DNA of 9,422 nt from a bacterium UBP2_UBA4780 (lineage in GTDB: Bacteria > Edwardsbacteria > AC1 > EtOH8), in contig DHHE01000132.1 in the NCBI GenBank assembly GCA_002403115.1, positions 1 to 9,422 on the forward strand, read 5' to 3'. The first letter of the stretch is position 1. Each line of letters opens with the position of its first letter. The notes under the pieces were generated by a model that was given only the letters and a program-made list of their open reading frames with translations, did not search any database and had not been told where the DNA came from. Position numbers and translations under genes: made by a program. Shown here in pieces: positions 6,923 to 9,422 of this stretch.

Positions 6923-8482
6923 ATGGAAGAGCGCTACCGCATACTCTGGGTGGACGACGAGATAGACCTGCTCAAGTCCCAGATCATTTTCCTCGAGGGC
7001 AAGAACTTCCAGGTGACGCCGGCCGCCTCGGGTGACGAGGCCGTGGCCCTGGTCAGGGGAGGGGCCTTCGATCTGGTGCTGCTTGACGAGATGATGCCGG
7101 GCCGGGACGGCCTGTCCACCCTGGCCGAGATCAAGCGCCACAAGCCCGACCTGCCGGTGGTCATGGCCACCAAGAGCGAGCGGGAGGACCTGGTGGAGCA
7201 GGCCCTGGGCAGCCGGATAGACGACTTCCTGCTCAAGCCCCTGAACCCGGCCCAGGTGCTGGCCTCCTGCCGGCGGGTGCTGGAGGGAAGGCGCATCGCC
7301 CAGGAGCACGCCATCACCGAGTACGCCCAGGGCTCGTCCCGGTTCCGGACCATGGATTACTCCGCCATGGACTGGAGGCAGTGGTCGCAGCATTACGTGG
7401 AGCTGATGGAGTGGGACCTGCGCCTGGCCCACCTTCCCGACCCCAGCCTGCACCAGAGCCACGAGTCGCTGCTTCGGGACGCCAACGTCGAGTTCTGCCG
7501 GTTCATCGAGCATAGCTACGTCCACTGGATGCACGGCGGGGAAAGGCCCCTGCTGTCCCACGACGTCTTCGAGCGCTTCGCCGCCCCGGTGCTGCAGGCT
7601 GGAGGCAAGTGCCTTTTCCTGCTGCTGGACTGCCTGCGGCTGGACCAGTGGCTGCTCATCGAGCCGCTGCTCAGGGATATCTTCTCCATCCAGCGCCACT
7701 ACTACTATTCGATCCTGCCCACCGCCACCCCCTATTCGCGCAACTCAATCTTCTCCGGGATGCTGCCGGCCCAGATCGCCCAGCATCACCCCCAGATGTG
7801 GGAGAAGGTCAACGTCTCCAGCGACTCGGGCCGCAACCGCCACGAGTCCCAGCTGATGGAGCTGCTGCTGGGCAGGCTCAAGCTGAAGCCGGCGCCCGCC
7901 CCGCGATACATCAAGGTTTCCAACGCCGAAGAGAGCCGCGAGGCCAGGAGGGTTTTCGGCTCGCTGCACAACCTGCCTCTGGCGGCCCTGGTGGTAAATT
8001 TCATGGACATCCTGGTCCATCACCGGGCCGAGTCCCAGCTGCTGCAGGAGATGGTGCCGGACGAGAAGGCCTTCCGCGAGCTGACCAACGCCTGGTTCAC
8101 CAACTCCGACGTCATGGCCATGCTGCAGACGGCCGCCCGCCAGGGGAGGACGGTGGTGGTCACCACCGACCACGGCTCCATCCAGGGGCGGCGGGCCGCC
8201 TCCATCAAGGCCGGCCAGGACACCTCGGCCAACCTGCGCTACAAGGCCGGCACCAACGTTTCGGGCGATCCCCGCCAGGTGCTGTGGATCAAGCAGCCGG
8301 CCGACTACCAGCTGCCCGAGGAAACCAGGGGCATGCAGTACCTGATCGCCAAGGAGGACTTCTACATGGTCTACCCCACCAAGTTCGACGAGTACCGGCG
8401 CCGCTACGAGGGGACGTTCCAGCACGGGGGGATATCCATGGAGGAGATGATCCTGCCGCTGGCGGTGATGACGCCGAAGTAG
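6923..8482 (+). CDS. porX: PorX-like response regulator: receiver plus PglZ phosphatase-fold domain
   Basis: This 519-residue two-domain regulator has almost the length I recall for P. gingivalis PorX (518). The receiver (about residues 4-120) opens with 'YRILWVDDEIDLLKSQ'. Asp11 and Asp12 form the acidic pocket, Asp55 in 'LVLLDEMMPG' is the phosphoacceptor, Thr83 is the switch residue and Lys105 sits in 'LLKPLNP'. A helical middle part leads to the PglZ domain (about 205-519), of the alkaline phosphatase superfamily. Candidate metal or catalytic residues are Asp236 in 'LLLDCLRLDQW', Thr267 or Thr269 in 'LPTATPYSRNS', Asp362 and His366, Asp416-His417 in 'TTDHGS', and His501 in 'QHGGIS'. PorX of P. 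gingivalis regulates type IX secretion and has zinc-dependent phosphodiesterase activity on oligonucleotides. There is no DNA-binding helix-turn-helix. The start is ATG 6923; an in-frame GTG at 6875 would add 16 residues not typical of the family. Its target here is unknown, since no secretion genes are in view. Confidence 0.9.
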   Translation: MEERYRILWVDDEIDLLKSQIIFLEGKNFQVTPAASGDEAVALVRGGAFDLVLLDEMMPGRDGLSTLAEIKRHKPDLPVVMATKSEREDLVEQALGSRIDDFLLKPLNPAQVLASCRRVLEGRRIAQEHAITEYAQGSSRFRTMDYSAMDWRQWSQHYVELMEWDLRLAHLPDPSLHQSHESLLRDANVEFCRFIEHSYVHWMHGGERPLLSHDVFERFAAPVLQAGGKCLFLLLDCLRLDQWLLIEPLLRDIFSIQRHYYYSILPTATPYSRNSIFSGMLPAQIAQHHPQMWEKVNVSSDSGRNRHESQLMELLLGRLKLKPAPAPRYIKVSNAEESREARRVFGSLHNLPLAALVVNFMDILVHHRAESQLLQEMVPDEKAFRELTNAWFTNSDVMAMLQTAARQGRTVVVTTDHGSIQGRRAASIKAGQDTSANLRYKAGTNVSGDPRQVLWIKQPADYQLPEETRGMQYLIAKEDFYMVYPTKFDEYRRRYEGTFQHGGISMEEMILPLAVMTPK

Positions 8483-8504
8483 GGAAGGTGCGCGAGATAC
8501 GACG

Positions 8505-9422
8505 ATGAGCCGTACGGCCGACGGTCAAAATGATATTTACCGCCTGCTGCAACAGCATCTCGACAAGCAGGCCGTCGGGTTCCCCGCGAGCCCGACCGGG
8601 GCAGATACCCGGTTCCTCGCCGAGCTGTTCAAACCCGAAGAGGCACGGGTCGCATTAAAACTCTCGTACCAGCCCATGCCGCAGGACCAGGTTGTCGCGG
8701 CCACGGCACATGATTTCCCCGCAGACCAAACCGTGGCCCTGCTGGAAAGCGCCTTTCAGAAGGGGGCCATTGGCTGGAAGCTCAGGGGCGGTGTCCCGCA
8801 CTGGCACGTCATGCCGATGGTGATCGGCATGTATGAAGCGCAGGACGGAGAACCGTCGAGTGGATTTCTCGCCGCGGCGGGGGAGTACATGCGGACCAAG
8901 GCCTATGGCAGGTCATTGGCGTCGACCAAGCCGTCGCAGATGCGGACCATACCGATCGGGAAGGGCATCGCCGCGGAACATCTTTTAGCGACCTACGACG
9001 AGGTCCGCGCCCTGGTCAACGCCTCCCCGGGGCCTTTCGTTCTCATGAAATGCATCTGTCGCGAAGAAATGCGGATCGAGGGAAAAGCATGCGCGCAGAC
9101 CTCGCGGCTCGAGACATGCCTCGCCATGGGCGGCATGGCCGCCATGGTCCTGAGGCGCGGCCATGGGCGCCAGGTAACGGCCGCCGAAGCCCTGGCCGTT
9201 CTCCAGCAGAACGAGGACGACTGTCTGGTCTTGCAGCCTAGCAACGCACGGCAGGCGGAATTCGTCTGCTCCTGCTGCGGTTGCTGTTGCGGCATGCTGG
9301 GGCTCCAGAAAAGGCTGCCCAACCCGGTCGATTTCTGGGCATCGAACTATTACGCGTCAGTCGATGCCGCTGCCTGCAGCGGCTGCGGCGCGTGCGTCAA
9401 ACGCTGCCAGGTGAACGCGGTC
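8505..9422 (+). CDS. Cysteine-rich 4Fe-4S ferredoxin-domain protein, 3' end cut by the window
   Basis: The open frame runs 306 codons from ATG 8505 to the window edge without a stop. The N-terminal ~180 residues are helical and Cys-free ('YRLLQQHLDKQAVGFPAS'), with a likely winged-helix-like part and 'MPMVIGMYEAQ'. A Cys region follows: 'CICRE' (Cys183, Cys185), Cys196 and Cys205, then a dense cluster at nt 9267-9290 with six Cys in eight residues. It ends with a classical 4Fe-4S motif, Cys291, Cys294, Cys297 and Cys301, with Gln where Pro usually follows the last Cys. A second ferredoxin motif probably lies beyond the edge. This matches a family annotated only as 4Fe-4S binding or dicluster protein in sulfate reducers and other anaerobes; a redox role is likely, but substrate and partner are unknown. 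It starts 22 bp after the PorX-like stop, suggesting co-transcription. Leucine codons differ strongly from upstream genes, which suggests transfer. Confidence 0.82.
   Translation, partial: MSRTADGQNDIYRLLQQHLDKQAVGFPASPTGADTRFLAELFKPEEARVALKLSYQPMPQDQVVAATAHDFPADQTVALLESAFQKGAIGWKLRGGVPHWHVMPMVIGMYEAQDGEPSSGFLAAAGEYMRTKAYGRSLASTKPSQMRTIPIGKGIAAEHLLATYDEVRALVNASPGPFVLMKCICREEMRIEGKACAQTSRLETCLAMGGMAAMVLRRGHGRQVTAAEALAVLQQNEDDCLVLQPSNARQAEFVCSCCGCCCGMLGLQKRLPNPVDFWASNYYASVDAAACSGCGACVKRCQVNAV
9375..9407 (+). other. 4Fe-4S ferredoxin motif, C-x2-C-x2-C-x3-C
   Basis: The cysteine codons lie at 9375, 9384, 9393 and 9405 within 'ACSGCGACVKRCQVNAV'. The spacing is that of a bacterial [4Fe-4S] ferredoxin half. 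The usual Pro after the fourth Cys is Gln. The window ends 15 bases later, so a partner motif with the fourth ligand of a second cluster cannot be seen. Confidence 0.88.

Noticed and set aside
5547..6923. A 458-codon plus-strand frame overlapping the kinase
   Set aside because: It is a shifted reading of the kinase gene, rich in G, A, R and P, with no recognisable motif. The kinase frame has every expected catalytic box.
9124..9147. Imperfect palindrome built on CCATGG and GGCGGC
   Set aside because: It lies within coding sequence for a Met-Gly-Gly-Met-Ala-Ala-Met stretch and is explained by repeated ATG, GGC and GCC codons. No regulatory role is suggested.
8993..9322. Small open frames on both strands within the Fe-S gene (109 and 63 codons)
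   Set aside because: Both overlap the frame that carries the ordered Cys motifs, and neither translation shows a recognisable pattern.

Overview
The window is a high-GC, almost wholly coding stretch (roughly 65% GC by eye) with four genes on the plus strand. Two are cut by the window edges. Arg AGG and Ile ATA codons are common despite the GC richness. None of the three visible start codons has a convincing Shine-Dalgarno sequence.

Layout. (1) 1-5487 is the 3' part of a very large sensor diguanylate cyclase: nine recognisable GAF modules in tandem, the tail of a probable tenth at the window edge, and a C-terminal GGDEF domain with intact catalytic (GGEEF) and inhibitory (RxxD) motifs. (2) 5518-6759 is a two-pass membrane histidine kinase with the 'AHQLGTPISSLMGW' H-box typical of Bacteroidetes-group kinases. 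(3) 6923-8482 is a 519-residue receiver-PglZ response regulator that matches PorX in architecture and length, preceded by a 163-bp gap. (4) 8505-9422 is the 5' part of a cysteine-rich 4Fe-4S protein. Its leucine codon use differs clearly from that of its neighbours.

How the genes may work together. The kinase and the PorX-like regulator are adjacent and probably form a cognate pair. In Porphyromonas gingivalis the equivalent PorX/PorY pair controls type IX secretion, and its PglZ domain is a zinc-dependent phosphodiesterase acting on oligonucleotides. Here the pair follows a c-di-GMP synthase, so the first three genes look like a signalling island joining a nucleotide second-messenger producer to a phosphorelay whose output may be a nucleotide hydrolase. 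That link is inferred from position only. The Fe-S gene may be co-transcribed or may be a later arrival.

Organism. A PorX/PorY-like pair points to the Bacteroidetes/FCB side of the tree, but GGDEF proteins and high GC are unusual for classical Bacteroidetes. The Fe-S protein resembles proteins I associate with anaerobes such as Desulfobacterota. A high-GC, anaerobic FCB-related candidate lineage known from metagenomes is my best guess, at low confidence. No type IX secretion structural genes, RNA genes, CRISPR arrays or insertion sequences are visible.
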